This document shows positions 17,453 to 26,224 of a DNA stretch of 64,000 bases, piece by piece; within the stretch, counting starts at the first letter, position 1; every line of letters starts with the position of its first letter. The translations under genes were made by a program, and so were the position numbers. The notes below the pieces were generated by a model. That model saw only the letters and a program-made list of their open reading frames with translations. It had not been told where the DNA came from and made no database searches. The stretch is from Arthrobacter sp. B3I4 (lineage in GTDB: Bacteria; Actinomycetota; Actinomycetes; Actinomycetales; Micrococcaceae): the NCBI RefSeq assembly GCF_030816855.1, contig NZ_JAUSYK010000001.1:124001-188000 (forward strand), given 5' to 3'.

Positions 17453-18535
17453 TCATCGTGCTGCCCCGGCCATCCGGTGCAGCCCGGCGGCCGCGCCCCG
17501 GGCCTTGAGGGACATCACGAAGGCCAGGACGCCGGCGACGGCGTGGTAGAAATCCACCGGGATTTCCTGCCCCAGTTCGCAGGCACCATGCAGCGCCCTG
17601 GTGAGTGGAATGTCCTGGACCATCGGCACGCTCTTCTCTTCGGCTTCCTGCCGGATCCGGGCCGCGACGTGGCCCGCGCCTTTGGCAACCACCCGCGGAG
17701 CGGATTTTCCGGGCTCGTACTTCAGCGCGACGGCGACGTGCGTCGGGTTGACGAGGACGACGTCGGCGTCCCCAATCGCGGCGATCATGCGGTTCCGGCT
17801 CATCGCCAGCTGCCGGGCCCGGCGCTGGGAGCGGATCAGCGGATCGCCTTCGCTGCTTTTGTTCTCGTCCTGGATTTCCTTCTTGGACATCCGGGTCTTC
17901 TTCCGGTTGCGGCGCATCACCACGAAGAAGTCGACGGCCGCCAGCCCGATCCCGGCGAAAACGGCGAACTGCACCAGGGAAGAGATGCCGCCGCCCGCCG
18001 CCGCGACAACACCGGAGACCGGCAGGCCGCCGGCGGTCAGCAGCACCGGAACAAGCCCCTGCACCACCGAGTAGAGCACCAAGCCCACGACGCTGGCCTT
18101 CAGCAGGGCCTTGACGCCGCCCCAGAGTGCCTGGGTACCGAAGATGCGCTTCAGCCCGCTGAGCAGTTTGAAATTATCAAAGTCCAGCCGGAACTTCTTC
18201 AGGTGGATCCCGCCCTGCAGGGCCGAGCCGACGAGGACCACGATCAGCACCACGATCAGCATCGGACTCAGGATGCCTGCCAGCGAGCCGAGGCCATCGT
18301 CGAGGGCCTTGACAGCCTTGGCCGGGTCCGGCTGCGCCATGACGGCCTTGACGGTGAAGAGCTGGTCGGTGGCGGCGCTCGCGCCGCGCTGCACGGTGGC
18401 CGGGATCATGACGGCAGCGGCGCCCACCGCCAGCCACGCGGTGAGGTCCTGGGAACGGGACAGCTGGCCCTTGGACCGGACCTCGCGCATCCGTTTGTCG
18501 GTGGCTTGTTCGGTCTTTTCCTGTGAATCAGCCAT
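17453..18535 (-). CDS. flhB: Flagellar export switch protein FlhB
   Basis: 360 aa with four membrane helices and a cytoplasmic domain that self-cleaves at NPTH, here residues 263-266 (VVLVNPTHVAVALKYEPG). Cleavage switches export from rod/hook to filament substrates, working with the FliK ruler. The N-terminus has the usual EKTEQATDKRMREVRSKGQ. The start overlaps the fliR stop by one base (ATGA). Confidence 0.96.
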   Translation of the reverse strand: MADSQEKTEQATDKRMREVRSKGQLSRSQDLTAWLAVGAAAVMIPATVQRGASAATDQLFTVKAVMAQPDPAKAVKALDDGLGSLAGILSPMLIVVLIVVLVGSALQGGIHLKKFRLDFDNFKLLSGLKRIFGTQALWGGVKALLKASVVGLVLYSVVQGLVPVLLTAGGLPVSGVVAAAGGGISSLVQFAVFAGIGLAAVDFFVVMRRNRKKTRMSKKEIQDENKSSEGDPLIRSQRRARQLAMSRNRMIAAIGDADVVLVNPTHVAVALKYEPGKSAPRVVAKGAGHVAARIRQEAEEKSVPMVQDIPLTRALHGACELGQEIPVDFYHAVAGVLAFVMSLKARGAAAGLHRMAGAAR

Positions 18536-19293
18536 CAGCCCACCCCCAGCACCGTCTTGGCGGCCTGCCCGGCGAGGGTGGAGACGATCCGGGGCAAGGC
18601 GAGGAAAAGGAACCCGGCCAGCGCCAGGGTCAGCATGATCTTCAGCGGGAAGCCCAGCGAGAAGGCATTCAGCGCCGGCGCCACCCGCGTCAGCAGGCCC
18701 AGTCCGACGTCGGCGAGGAACAGCACCACCAGCAGCGGTCCGGCGATTTGGACCGCGGCGAGGAACATCCCGGTGACAGCGGAGACCATGGCCTGCACCG
18801 GCTGTGCGAGGTCGAGCCCGCCGGCCAGGGGCAGCGCGGTGAAGCTTCCGGTCAGGCCGCCGATGACAAGCTGGTACCCGTCGGAGGCGAACAGCAGGGC
18901 CAGCGCGGCCATCTGCAGCAGCCGGGTGAACTGGGCGCCGTTGACCATCATTTGCGGGTCGAACGCCTGGGCCATCTGGAAGCCGCTGAAGAGGTCTATC
19001 AGGCTGCCGGCGGACTGCACGGCGGCGAAGACCAGCAGCACCAGGAAGCCCAGGACCAGGCCCGTGACGAGTTCCAGGATCACCCCGGTGAAGAACCCGG
19101 CGGTATCACGGGCGACGTAGCCGGCGGAAACCCGCTGCGTGACGGCCAGGCCCAGCCCTACGCCCAGCATGGCCTTGATCCGGCCCGGAAAGGCCTGATG
19201 CGCGAACGGCGGCGCCACGACCAGGAACGCGGTCATCCGGACGGTGGCCAGCAGCAGGACCTCCAGCCACGCCTGGTCGATCGGGATGCCCAC
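18535..19293 (-). CDS. fliR: Flagellar export protein FliR
   Basis: 252-aa polytopic membrane protein of the FliPQR export gate. It shows the family's hydrophobic pattern and the segment FSGFQMAQAFDPQ seen in FliR proteins. It lies directly after fliQ with a 1-bp gap, in the normal fliP-Q-R-flhB order. Confidence 0.93.
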   Translation of the reverse strand: MGIPIDQAWLEVLLLATVRMTAFLVVAPPFAHQAFPGRIKAMLGVGLGLAVTQRVSAGYVARDTAGFFTGVILELVTGLVLGFLVLLVFAAVQSAGSLIDLFSGFQMAQAFDPQMMVNGAQFTRLLQMAALALLFASDGYQLVIGGLTGSFTALPLAGGLDLAQPVQAMVSAVTGMFLAAVQIAGPLLVVLFLADVGLGLLTRVAPALNAFSLGFPLKIMLTLALAGFLFLALPRIVSTLAGQAAKTVLGVG

Positions 19294-19294
19294 C

Positions 19295-19570
19295 TCACAG
19301 GCCCCCGAGCAGCGAGGGGATCTTGGCGAACAGGTCGTTGGTGAAGGCGACCATCTCCGAGATCATCCAGTGCCCGCAGATCAGCAGGGCCACAGCCACG
19401 GCGGCGAGTTTAGGCACGAAGGACAGGGTGGCTTCCTGGAGCTGGGTGATGGACTGCAGCAGCGAAATCGCCAGGCCCACCACGAGCGCGGTCACGAGTA
19501 CCGGGGCGGACAGTTTGGCGGCCACGATCATGGCCTGGAGGCAGATGTCCAGGACGGCGTTGGCGTTCAT
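19295..19570 (-). CDS. fliQ: Flagellar export protein FliQ
   Basis: 91 aa, two membrane helices, family-normal length. The loop and second helix read VGLAISLLQSITQLQEATLSF, with TQLQEATLSFVPK the most conserved FliQ stretch. The start overlaps the fliP stop by 4 bp. Confidence 0.95.
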   Translation of the reverse strand: MNANAVLDICLQAMIVAAKLSAPVLVTALVVGLAISLLQSITQLQEATLSFVPKLAAVAVALLICGHWMISEMVAFTNDLFAKIPSLLGGL

Positions 19571-20403
19571 CCCGTGGCCGCATAACTCTGGATCAGCGAG
19601 GTGATGATCAGGCCCCAGCCGTCCACGAGGACGAAGAGCAGGATCTTGAACGGCAGCGAGATCATCACCGGCGGGAGCATCATCATACCCATCGACATAA
19701 GGGCGGCCGAGACCACGAGGTCGATCACCAGGAACGGGATGAAGATGACAAAGCCGATGATGAACGCCGACCGCAGTTCGGAAATCATGAACGCCGGAAT
19801 GAGCGTCTGCAGCGGGACCGCCTCGGGGGTGGCCGGGTTCTCCATCGCGGCAGCGCGGGTCATCAAGGCGATGTCTTCCTCACGCGTGTGCGCGAGCATG
19901 AAGTGCTGCAGCGGCCCGGAGCCGGCGCTGAGAGCGCCGTTAAAGTCGAGGGTGCCGTTCAGGTAGGGCTGGACACCGATGCTGTTCATCTCGTTGATGA
20001 CCGGCCACATGACGAAGATCGACAGGAACAGGGCCAGACCCGCCAGCACCTGGTTCGGCGGAATGGACGGCAGGGAGAGCGCGTTGCGGGTCATCGCGAG
20101 CACCACGAAGATCTTGGTGAACGAGGTCATCATCAGCAGCAGCGCGGGGGCCACGGAGAGCAGCGTGATCCCGATCAGGGTCAGGACCGCAGTGGAGGGC
20201 TTTCCGTCCATGCCGTTGATTTCGATGTTGACACTGCCGTTGTCCGGGGCGGCCGGCGGGGTCGGTGGCGCAGGTGGCGCCGGCGGAACGGGAGCGGCGT
20301 GACCGGCGGAGGCGTTAAGCCAAAGCAACAGAACCGCGAAGAGTACGGCCACCAGGCCGAGCACCAGCAGCCTGGGAGTCCGGGAAGTAAGAGGGCGGAT
20401 CAA
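19567..20403 (-). CDS. fliP: Flagellar export protein FliP
   Basis: 278 aa. A cleavable signal-like N-terminal helix is followed by a Pro-rich linker (PPAPPAPPTPPAAP), then the conserved gate domain: LLMMTSFTKIFVVLAMTRNAL, FIPFLVIDLVV and GMMMLPPVMISLPFK. It forms the pentameric core of the export gate with FliQ and FliR. The start overlaps fliO by 4 bp. Confidence 0.96.
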   Translation of the reverse strand: MIRPLTSRTPRLLVLGLVAVLFAVLLLWLNASAGHAAPVPPAPPAPPTPPAAPDNGSVNIEINGMDGKPSTAVLTLIGITLLSVAPALLLMMTSFTKIFVVLAMTRNALSLPSIPPNQVLAGLALFLSIFVMWPVINEMNSIGVQPYLNGTLDFNGALSAGSGPLQHFMLAHTREEDIALMTRAAAMENPATPEAVPLQTLIPAFMISELRSAFIIGFVIFIPFLVIDLVVSAALMSMGMMMLPPVMISLPFKILLFVLVDGWGLIITSLIQSYAATG

Positions 20404-21011
20404 TTGCGGCGTCCGCTCCTGAGCGCGGCGGCGGCCTGCTTCCAGGTAGCGCCCGACAGGATCGACCCGGCCAACATCGAATCGTGCAGCGGCGGGTGCG
20501 TCCCGGCGAGGGTGCCGCGGCCCGGGGCCGTCCGGGCGTGCGCGTCGCGGTGGGTGGAGCTGCGTCGGCGCAGCGGCAACTCGGGTGCCCCCGCTGGCGT
20601 GCCGGGCAGGATGCCCGGCTGGTCGACGGCGTGCCCGAGGGCCGCCGCGTCAGCCGGGGCGGTGGCCGGCGCGGCGGTGGAGGCGCCGGCGAGGATCTGC
20701 GCGAAAGCTCCGGCGGCCCGGCCGCGGTGGGGCTCATGCGTCGGTTCCGCGGCGGCCTCTTCGGGGATATCGCCCGTGTGCAGGACGTTGACGGCGTGGT
20801 CGGTGACCCCGAGCAGGAAGCGCTGCCCGCCGGCGTCGACGACGACGACCGAGGCGCGCTGGCCGACGCTTTGGCGGCTGACGACGCTCAGGGCGGCGTC
20901 AGCGCGCCGTCGTCCTGTGCCTCTGCCGAGACGGCGTTGCAGCAACCAGATCAAGCCAAGCACCGCGCCCAGGGCTACGGCTACCCGCAGCCCAAGGATC
21001 AGCGAGTCCAT
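20400..21011 (-). CDS. fliO: FliO-like flagellar biosynthesis protein
   Basis: 203 aa. One N-terminal membrane helix (residues about 5-25), a basic segment, then a small beta domain with QSVGQRASVVVVDAGGQRFLLG, the recognisable FliO part, and a long Ala/Pro/Arg-rich low-complexity tail. FliO helps FliP assemble. FliO proteins are poorly conserved, so the call rests on this domain plus the position between fliN and fliP. Confidence 0.82.
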   Translation of the reverse strand: MDSLILGLRVAVALGAVLGLIWLLQRRLGRGTGRRRADAALSVVSRQSVGQRASVVVVDAGGQRFLLGVTDHAVNVLHTGDIPEEAAAEPTHEPHRGRAAGAFAQILAGASTAAPATAPADAAALGHAVDQPGILPGTPAGAPELPLRRRSSTHRDAHARTAPGRGTLAGTHPPLHDSMLAGSILSGATWKQAAAALRSGRRN

Positions 21012-21740
21012 TCAGCTAAGCCCCTCGGCGACGTCGAGGATCCGGGTGATCCGGACGGCGTAGTCCTGGTCCAGAACGACTACCTCGCCGTGGGCGATCA
21101 GCCGGCCGTTCAGCAGCACGTCCGCCGGGGCACCGGCGGAGCGGTCCAGTTCGATGACCTTGCCCGGTTCGAGTGAGAGCACGTCGCGGACGGACATGCG
21201 GGTACGGCCGATTTCGACGGTCAGTGCCATTTCGATGTTGTTGATCCGGCCCAGCCGGCCGGCGACCGTGTCGCCGCCGCCGAACAGGTCCGCCCCGCGG
21301 TCCTGACTTGTGCCATGTTCGCGCAGCCGGACAGCGAACCAGGCAGCCGGGTTGGTGCCGTCGGAGAGTTCAAAGACCGCGGTGTCCGGGTCGGAGAGCA
21401 GGCCGGAAGCGTCGGATTCGCGCAGGTCGGAGAGCACACCGGCGCCGAACACCGAGCTGGCGCTTTCCATGGCCGGGCGGAGCACATCGGTGACGGAAAC
21501 GACGCCGAGCTGCCCGCCGGCCATGCCGCCGGCAGCCTCGTCCAGGAAGGTGCGGTCGCTGAGCATCAGGGCAAGATCGGCGGTGACGGAACCGACGAAG
21601 GTCGCTGTCACGGCCTGCCGGGCGTAGGGCGCGGCGGCGCGGGCGGGAACCAGGGCGGCAACTTTCAGCGCCACCGGGCTCGGCAGCTCCTCAACGAGCC
21701 GTTCCGCCGACGATTCGTGCTTGGTCAGGGTCATGCTCAT
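21012..21740 (-). CDS. fliN: Flagellar motor switch protein FliN/FliY
   Basis: 242 aa. The last about 80 residues are a SpoA domain (NIEMALTVEIGRTRMSVRDVL, then GKVIELDRSAGAPADVLLNG, VVVLDQDYAVRITRI), which forms the lower C-ring. The N-terminal about 150 residues resemble the extra domain of Gram-positive FliY rather than a minimal FliN. Whether that domain keeps CheC-like phosphatase activity cannot be told; no CheY is seen in this window. The start overlaps the fliM stop by 4 bp. Confidence 0.9.
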   Translation of the reverse strand: MSMTLTKHESSAERLVEELPSPVALKVAALVPARAAAPYARQAVTATFVGSVTADLALMLSDRTFLDEAAGGMAGGQLGVVSVTDVLRPAMESASSVFGAGVLSDLRESDASGLLSDPDTAVFELSDGTNPAAWFAVRLREHGTSQDRGADLFGGGDTVAGRLGRINNIEMALTVEIGRTRMSVRDVLSLEPGKVIELDRSAGAPADVLLNGRLIAHGEVVVLDQDYAVRITRILDVAEGLS

Positions 21741-22651
21741 TGGTTGTTCTCCTCGATGGTGACAATGACTGCGGCGGCCCGCGACCCGTTGCGGGCGGGG
21801 GCGGCGGTGGCCAGCCTCGTACCGTCCAAGGTGACGTCGAAGGGCCGGTTTTCCAGGTGCGGGAGGGTCAGAACGTCCCCGACAGCGAGGCCCAGGACCT
21901 CGCTGGGGGTGACGTACGACGTCGAGAGCCTGACCGAGAGCTCCACCGGGACACGCTCCAGCTGCGAACTGATCCGGCCGGCGGCGTCACCGCGGTTGTC
22001 CGTTGGGTTGACCTTTTTGAGCCGGCCGAGCAGCAGCGCGGCCGGGACGGCCAGGGTGGCGGGGGCGCTGATGTTGCCGACATTGATGATGAAGGCGGCG
22101 ACGATCATGAGCTCGCTGGGCGCGGCGGCCTGGGCGAACTGCGAATTGTACTGGACCGTGTCCACCCGGACGGTTTCGCTCAGCAGCGGCCCGAGCGAGT
22201 AGCCGAGGTCTTCCAGCGCCTCGTCCATGAGTCCCTTCACCAGGGCCTGCTCGATCTGGGTGAACTTCCGGTCCGGCATGGCCGAATCCTGGGAAGCGCC
22301 GAGCATCCGGTTAATCCAGCCCAGGGCTGCCGGCGCGGGGAACTGCACCACGAGCTTGGAGTCCTGCGACTCGACGGTGCACAGCACCATGGCCGTTACG
22401 GCCGGCAGGGACGCGGCGTACTCGTCGTAGCTTTGCATGCGCACGTCTTCGAGCCGCACCACGGACTTGACTCGGACCTTGGCGGTCAGCTGGGTCCCCC
22501 ACTGGCGGGCGAACGTTTCAAAGGCGAGTTCCAGGACCCTGCTGTGCTCCCGCGCCAGCGTCGCGGGACGCCGGAAGTCGTAGACACTGACGGTCCGCTC
22601 CCGTACCACTTCCCGCTCATCCAAAACACTCACGGTTTGCACTATCGGCAA
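21737..22651 (-). CDS. fliM: Flagellar motor switch protein FliM
   Basis: Middle C-ring protein linking FliG and FliN. YDFRRPATLAREHSRVLELAFE and the C-terminal SpoA segment (VGDVLTLPHLENRPFDVTLDG) are diagnostic. The start is uncertain: the TTG at 22651 has GGAGG about 5 nt upstream, a GTG at 22642 is possible, and the frame stays open to 22672. In no version does the N-terminus show the LSQxEIDALL-type peptide that binds phosphorylated CheY. It lies about 90 bp after motB. Confidence 0.93.
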   Translation of the reverse strand: MPIVQTVSVLDEREVVRERTVSVYDFRRPATLAREHSRVLELAFETFARQWGTQLTAKVRVKSVVRLEDVRMQSYDEYAASLPAVTAMVLCTVESQDSKLVVQFPAPAALGWINRMLGASQDSAMPDRKFTQIEQALVKGLMDEALEDLGYSLGPLLSETVRVDTVQYNSQFAQAAAPSELMIVAAFIINVGNISAPATLAVPAALLLGRLKKVNPTDNRGDAAGRISSQLERVPVELSVRLSTSYVTPSEVLGLAVGDVLTLPHLENRPFDVTLDGTRLATAAPARNGSRAAAVIVTIEENNQ

Positions 22652-22742
22652 GCCGTCCTCCGTCGTAAGCAAGCTGCCGCAGACAATGTCCGAGGCAAGC
22701 CGGATAGGAAGAACTCGACAGGCCAGCAGGGGGACGAACTGC

Positions 22743-23570
22743 CTATTGCTGGCTGAGCTTCAGCGCTTGGGGAATCAGGGCCCGGACGACGTCGGGCTTG
22801 TCCGAAATCACCACGATGTCCACCCGGCGGTTCCGTTCCATCAGTTCCGGCGTGGAGTCGTCGTTGACCTGCCGGGCGGATCCGAAAGCGACGGCCCCGA
22901 TCCGCGCCGGGGGGATGCCGCCGCGGTCCACCATGTAGCGCAGCACGTTGACGGCGCGTGCCGAGGAGAGCTCCCAGGTGGACGGGTAGGCGGTGATGCC
23001 GTTGGCCGCGTGGCCCTCCACCATGATCTCCAGCGCCGCCGGGCCGAGGATGGGCGAGATGATCTGCAGCACCTGGGAGGCGCGGGTGGTCAGTTCGGGC
23101 CGGTCCGCGGCAAAGAAAGCCTGGGAGCCGATCAGTTTGACCGTCAGGCCGCGCTGGTCGATCTGGAATTCGACGTTGTCGGTGAGCCCGGCGGCGGCGA
23201 GGCCGGCCCGCATTTTCGCCTCGAGGGCGCGCAGCCGGTCCACCTCTTTCTTGGCCTCCTCCAGCGCTGCCTGCGACGCCGGGGTCCCCGGAGCCGGGAC
23301 GGCGGCAAATGCTTCGAGGTTTTTGTCCACGTATTCGGGCGGAACGACTGTGCCTTCCGCCGTATCCACGGTTTCCGAGGCCGTCACGCCGAAGCCGGTG
23401 GCGAGCGAGTCGCGGAGCTTCTCGAACTTGTTGGCGTCGACCGTGGACATGGCGTAGAGCACGATAAACAGGCACATCAGGACCGTGACCATGTCCATGT
23501 AGGACGCCATCCAGCGTTCGTCGACGTGGTGGACTTCGGGTTTCTTGCGCGGGCGCCGACGGCCGCTCAC
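22743..23570 (-). CDS. motB: Flagellar stator protein MotB
   Basis: 275 aa from the GTG at 23570, whose GTGA overlaps the motA stop. Basic N-terminus, one membrane helix with the proton-carrying aspartate D26 in ASYMDMVTVLMCLF, a periplasmic plug and linker, then an OmpA-like peptidoglycan-binding domain (GHAANGITAYPSTWELSSARA, then RNRRVDIVV). The longer open frame upstream is an out-of-phase read through motA and is rejected. Confidence 0.96.
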   Translation of the reverse strand: MSGRRRPRKKPEVHHVDERWMASYMDMVTVLMCLFIVLYAMSTVDANKFEKLRDSLATGFGVTASETVDTAEGTVVPPEYVDKNLEAFAAVPAPGTPASQAALEEAKKEVDRLRALEAKMRAGLAAAGLTDNVEFQIDQRGLTVKLIGSQAFFAADRPELTTRASQVLQIISPILGPAALEIMVEGHAANGITAYPSTWELSSARAVNVLRYMVDRGGIPPARIGAVAFGSARQVNDDSTPELMERNRRVDIVVISDKPDVVRALIPQALKLSQQ

Positions 23571-24382
23571 GCGGCGCTGTCCAGCACTTCGGCGTCGGCT
23601 GCCGCGGCCTTGCGTCCGGTGCCTGCGCTTTTGAGCTGGTGTTCCGGAACCATGGAGCGCAGCCGTTCGGCCAGCAGGAGGGGCTGGGCGCCGGACTGCA
23701 CCGCGAGCATTCCCTCCATTACGAGGGTCATGCGTTCGATGTCGAGCTCTGAGAGCCGGGCCAGGCGGGAGCTGAACGGCAGCCAGATGAAGTTGGCGGA
23801 GAGCAGGCCCCACAGGGTTGCGACGAATGCCGCGGCGATCATATGCCCCAGTTCGTCCGGCTTGGAAAGGTTCTCCAGGACATGGGTGAGGGAGACAACG
23901 GTGCCGACGATCCCGACGGTGGGCGCGTAGCCGCCGAGGCTGGCGAAGAACTTGGAGGAGGCGTGGTCGCTGCGGGATTTGGTGTCGATCTCGTCCTCCA
24001 TCTGCATCCGGAGGTCCTCGGCGTCGGTGCCGTCGGCGATGTTCTGCAGGGCGCGTGCCAGGAAGGGGTCCTTGACGCTCGCCGCCTCCTCCTCGAGGGA
24101 GAGCAGGCCCTCGGCCCGGGCTTTCTCCGCGAAGCGGACCATCTGGTCGATGTTTTCCTGCGGCTTGGCCGTCTTGCCCATGAACATGGCCGGCACGGAC
24201 TTGAAGGCCTGGAGCACGTCTTTGAGGGTGTTGCCGGCCAGCCCAATGGCCAGGGTTGCCCCGAAGACCAGGACCAGGGGTCCGGGCAGCAACAGCGCGG
24301 TGATGCTGCCGCCTTCAATGAGCACCATGGCGATGACGGAGCCGAAGGCCAGAAGCAGTCCAATGATTGTTGCGGGATCCAT
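23567..24382 (-). CDS. motA: Flagellar stator protein MotA
   Basis: 271 aa with four membrane helices. The conserved TM3-TM4 region reads LGGYAPTVGIVGTVVSLTHVLENL and MIAAAFVATLWGLLSANFIWLP. The large cytoplasmic loop carries charged residues that contact FliG. It follows flbD by 3 bp and overlaps motB, the common flbD-motA-motB arrangement. The motif type suggests a proton-driven stator; ion choice is inferred. Confidence 0.96.
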   Translation of the reverse strand: MDPATIIGLLLAFGSVIAMVLIEGGSITALLLPGPLVLVFGATLAIGLAGNTLKDVLQAFKSVPAMFMGKTAKPQENIDQMVRFAEKARAEGLLSLEEEAASVKDPFLARALQNIADGTDAEDLRMQMEDEIDTKSRSDHASSKFFASLGGYAPTVGIVGTVVSLTHVLENLSKPDELGHMIAAAFVATLWGLLSANFIWLPFSSRLARLSELDIERMTLVMEGMLAVQSGAQPLLLAERLRSMVPEHQLKSAGTGRKAAAADAEVLDSAA

Positions 24383-24385
24383 GGC

Positions 24386-24679
24386 TTACTTCCTTGGTGG
24401 TTCTGTTGCTGAGGAGGAGGCGTCGTCGTCGTCGTCCGCCCCGGCCGGCGGGACCAGGCTCAGCGGGTAACCCGTGACGGCGGGGAAATCTCGCGCCTTG
24501 CTGAGTACGTAGGCCCGGTAGTCGGCGATCAGCTCGACAACCTCGGCCAGGCTTTCCAGCACCACGTATGCGGCGCCGTCGAGCGTGACCAGATGGGTGT
24601 CCGGGCTCTCGTGGATCCGTTCAATCAGGTCCGGATTGACCGCGAAGCGCGTTCCGTTGAGGCGTGTGACGACGATCAT
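24386..24679 (-). CDS. flbD: FlbD/SwrD-type small flagellar protein
   Basis: 97 aa starting MIVVTRLNGTRFAVNPDLIE, the hallmark start of FlbD (SwrD) proteins, which in Bacillus raise stator power. The core is the first about 65 residues. The C-terminus adds an acidic, Ser-rich tail (GADDDDDASSSATEPPRK). The chosen ATG is at 24679; upstream in-frame sequence is leader. It heads the motA-motB-fliM group. Confidence 0.9.
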   Translation of the reverse strand: MIVVTRLNGTRFAVNPDLIERIHESPDTHLVTLDGAAYVVLESLAEVVELIADYRAYVLSKARDFPAVTGYPLSLVPPAGADDDDDASSSATEPPRK

Positions 24680-24791
24680 GGGCCGATTCTGCTCTGGGGA
24701 CTGCCCGACCGAGCGGCCAAGCGGGGATGGTGTTCTCCCCTTACTGTCGGCCGCCCTTGGGCTTTCGTTAGGAATGTGGCCAGATACACGA

Positions 24792-24885
24792 AGAGGGTCC
24801 CCCAAGGACCCTCTGCCATGTGGCCGCCGTTACCCGGCCTTCGTTCGCCCGTCCATCATAAGCATGCTTATTGTTATTTGTCAGT
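24792..24885 (-). promoter_or_regulatory. Promoter, palindrome and leader hairpin upstream of flbD
   Basis: On the minus strand CTGACA (24885-24880), 18 nt, TATGAT (24861-24856) make a good housekeeping promoter in an unusually AT-rich patch. The spacer and -10 contain the 14-bp palindrome ATAAGCATGCTTAT (24859-24872). Downstream, a perfect hairpin AGAGGGTCC/GGACCCTCT (24814-24792) forms in the leader about 110 nt before flbD. A tiny frame, MMDGRTKAG, starts between them. This is the main content of the 343-bp gap 24680-25022, together with the flgE terminator. Confidence 0.55.
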
Positions 24886-24955
24886 TTGGGTGCGCGGCCA
24901 GGCGGCAGGACGGGCTGATGCGGGCGTCCGCTCCGGCGGACGGTGCGACACATCG

Positions 24956-25006
24956 ACGACGGCCCCACTCCCCCCGCGGTGCGGTTGGGGGTTGGGGCCG
25001 TCGTCG
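24956..25006 (-). terminator. Terminator after flgE
   Basis: 12-bp perfect arms GACGACGGCCCC/GGGGCCGTCGTC with additional inner C/G pairing lie 17 bp past the flgE stop. A second hairpin, GTCCGC/GCGGAC (24927-24942), follows. It separates the flgB-to-flgE transcript from the flbD promoter. Confidence 0.7.
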
Positions 25007-25022
25007 GGTACCTGGCGGAAAC

Positions 25023-26192
25023 TCAACGCTTGAGGTTGCCCAGCTCCTGCAGGACCTCGTCGGAGGTCGTGATGATCCGGGCGTTGGCCTGGAAGCCGCG
25101 CTGGGCGACGATCAGGTTGGTGAACTCCTGGGAGAGGTCCACGTTGGACATCTCCAGCGAGCCGCCGGCCAGGGTGCCGATGCCCGGGTCGCCGGCCGCG
25201 CCCAGCTGGACGTTGCCGGAGTTGGCGGTGGCGACGTAGGAGGAGCCGCCGGCCTTCTCCAGGCCTGCCGGGTTGGTGAACTTGGCCAGCGCGATCTTGG
25301 CCAGGACCTGTTTGGTGCCGTTGCTGAAGGATCCGATCAGGGATCCGTCGTTGCCCAGCGTGAAGGACTCCAACTTGCCGACGGCGGAGCCGTTCTGGCC
25401 GCTGACGGTCAGCGAGCTCATCCCGGCGAACGCGGAGACCTGGGAGAGGTCGACGTTGATGCCGCCGAGTGCCATCGTCGAGCCCGACGTCAGCTTGCCG
25501 TTGGCGAAGGTCATGGTCATCGAACCGGTGGTAGCACCGTCGGTGCCGTCAACGTTCCAGCTGTTGCCGCCGTTGGCGGTGAACTTCAGGCTGATGTCGC
25601 GAGCGGCGCCGGTGGCGTCGTAGACCTTGACTACACGATCGAAGCTGGCACCGGCCGCGGCGTCACGCGGGAGGTTGCCGTCCAGGGTGACCTTCGTGGT
25701 GGGGGTCGCGATCATCGTGTTGGGGTTGAGCGTGATGTCGCCGATGGCCCCGGCCTGGTTGACTACGCCGTTCTGCGCGGTCCAGCCCTGCAGGATGCCG
25801 CCGTCGGGGCTTACCAGCTGGCTGGCGGCGTCGAACGTCATGGAACCGGCACGGGTGAACAGCTGCTGGCCGCCCTTGCTCGTGACGAAGAATCCGTCGC
25901 CGGAGATCATCATGTCCGTGGCCCGGCCGGTGCTCTGCGACGAGCCCTGGGCGAAGTTGGTGCTGACGCCGGCGACGCGGACGCCGAGGCCGATCTGGGC
26001 GGGGTTGCTGCCGCCGGTCTCGCCCTGCGGCGCCGACGCGCCCTGGGTCATCTGCGAGAGGGTGTCCTGGAACTGCGTGGAGGACGCCTTGAAGCCGGCC
26101 GTGTTGACGTTGGCGATGTTGTTGCCGGTGACATCCAGCATGGTCTGGTGGGCGCGAAGGCCGGAGATTCCGGAGTACAGCGAGCGGAGCAT
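25023..26192 (-). CDS. flgE: Flagellar hook protein FlgE
   Basis: 389 aa. The N-terminus MLRSLYSGISGLRAHQTMLD and NNIANVNTAGFKAS is the rod/hook signature; the C-terminus SNVDLSQEFTNLIVAQRGFQAN is the matching helix. Length and central domain fit FlgE rather than FlgG. ATG 26192 is preceded by GGAAAGG. Frames extending upstream run through flgD in another phase and are rejected. It is the only hook/rod gene of the flgE/F/G class in the window. Confidence 0.94.
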   Translation of the reverse strand: MLRSLYSGISGLRAHQTMLDVTGNNIANVNTAGFKASSTQFQDTLSQMTQGASAPQGETGGSNPAQIGLGVRVAGVSTNFAQGSSQSTGRATDMMISGDGFFVTSKGGQQLFTRAGSMTFDAASQLVSPDGGILQGWTAQNGVVNQAGAIGDITLNPNTMIATPTTKVTLDGNLPRDAAAGASFDRVVKVYDATGAARDISLKFTANGGNSWNVDGTDGATTGSMTMTFANGKLTSGSTMALGGINVDLSQVSAFAGMSSLTVSGQNGSAVGKLESFTLGNDGSLIGSFSNGTKQVLAKIALAKFTNPAGLEKAGGSSYVATANSGNVQLGAAGDPGIGTLAGGSLEMSNVDLSQEFTNLIVAQRGFQANARIITTSDEVLQELGNLKR

Positions 26193-26224
26193 GGGAACTG
26201 CCTTTCTACGGGAGGAAAACTTGG

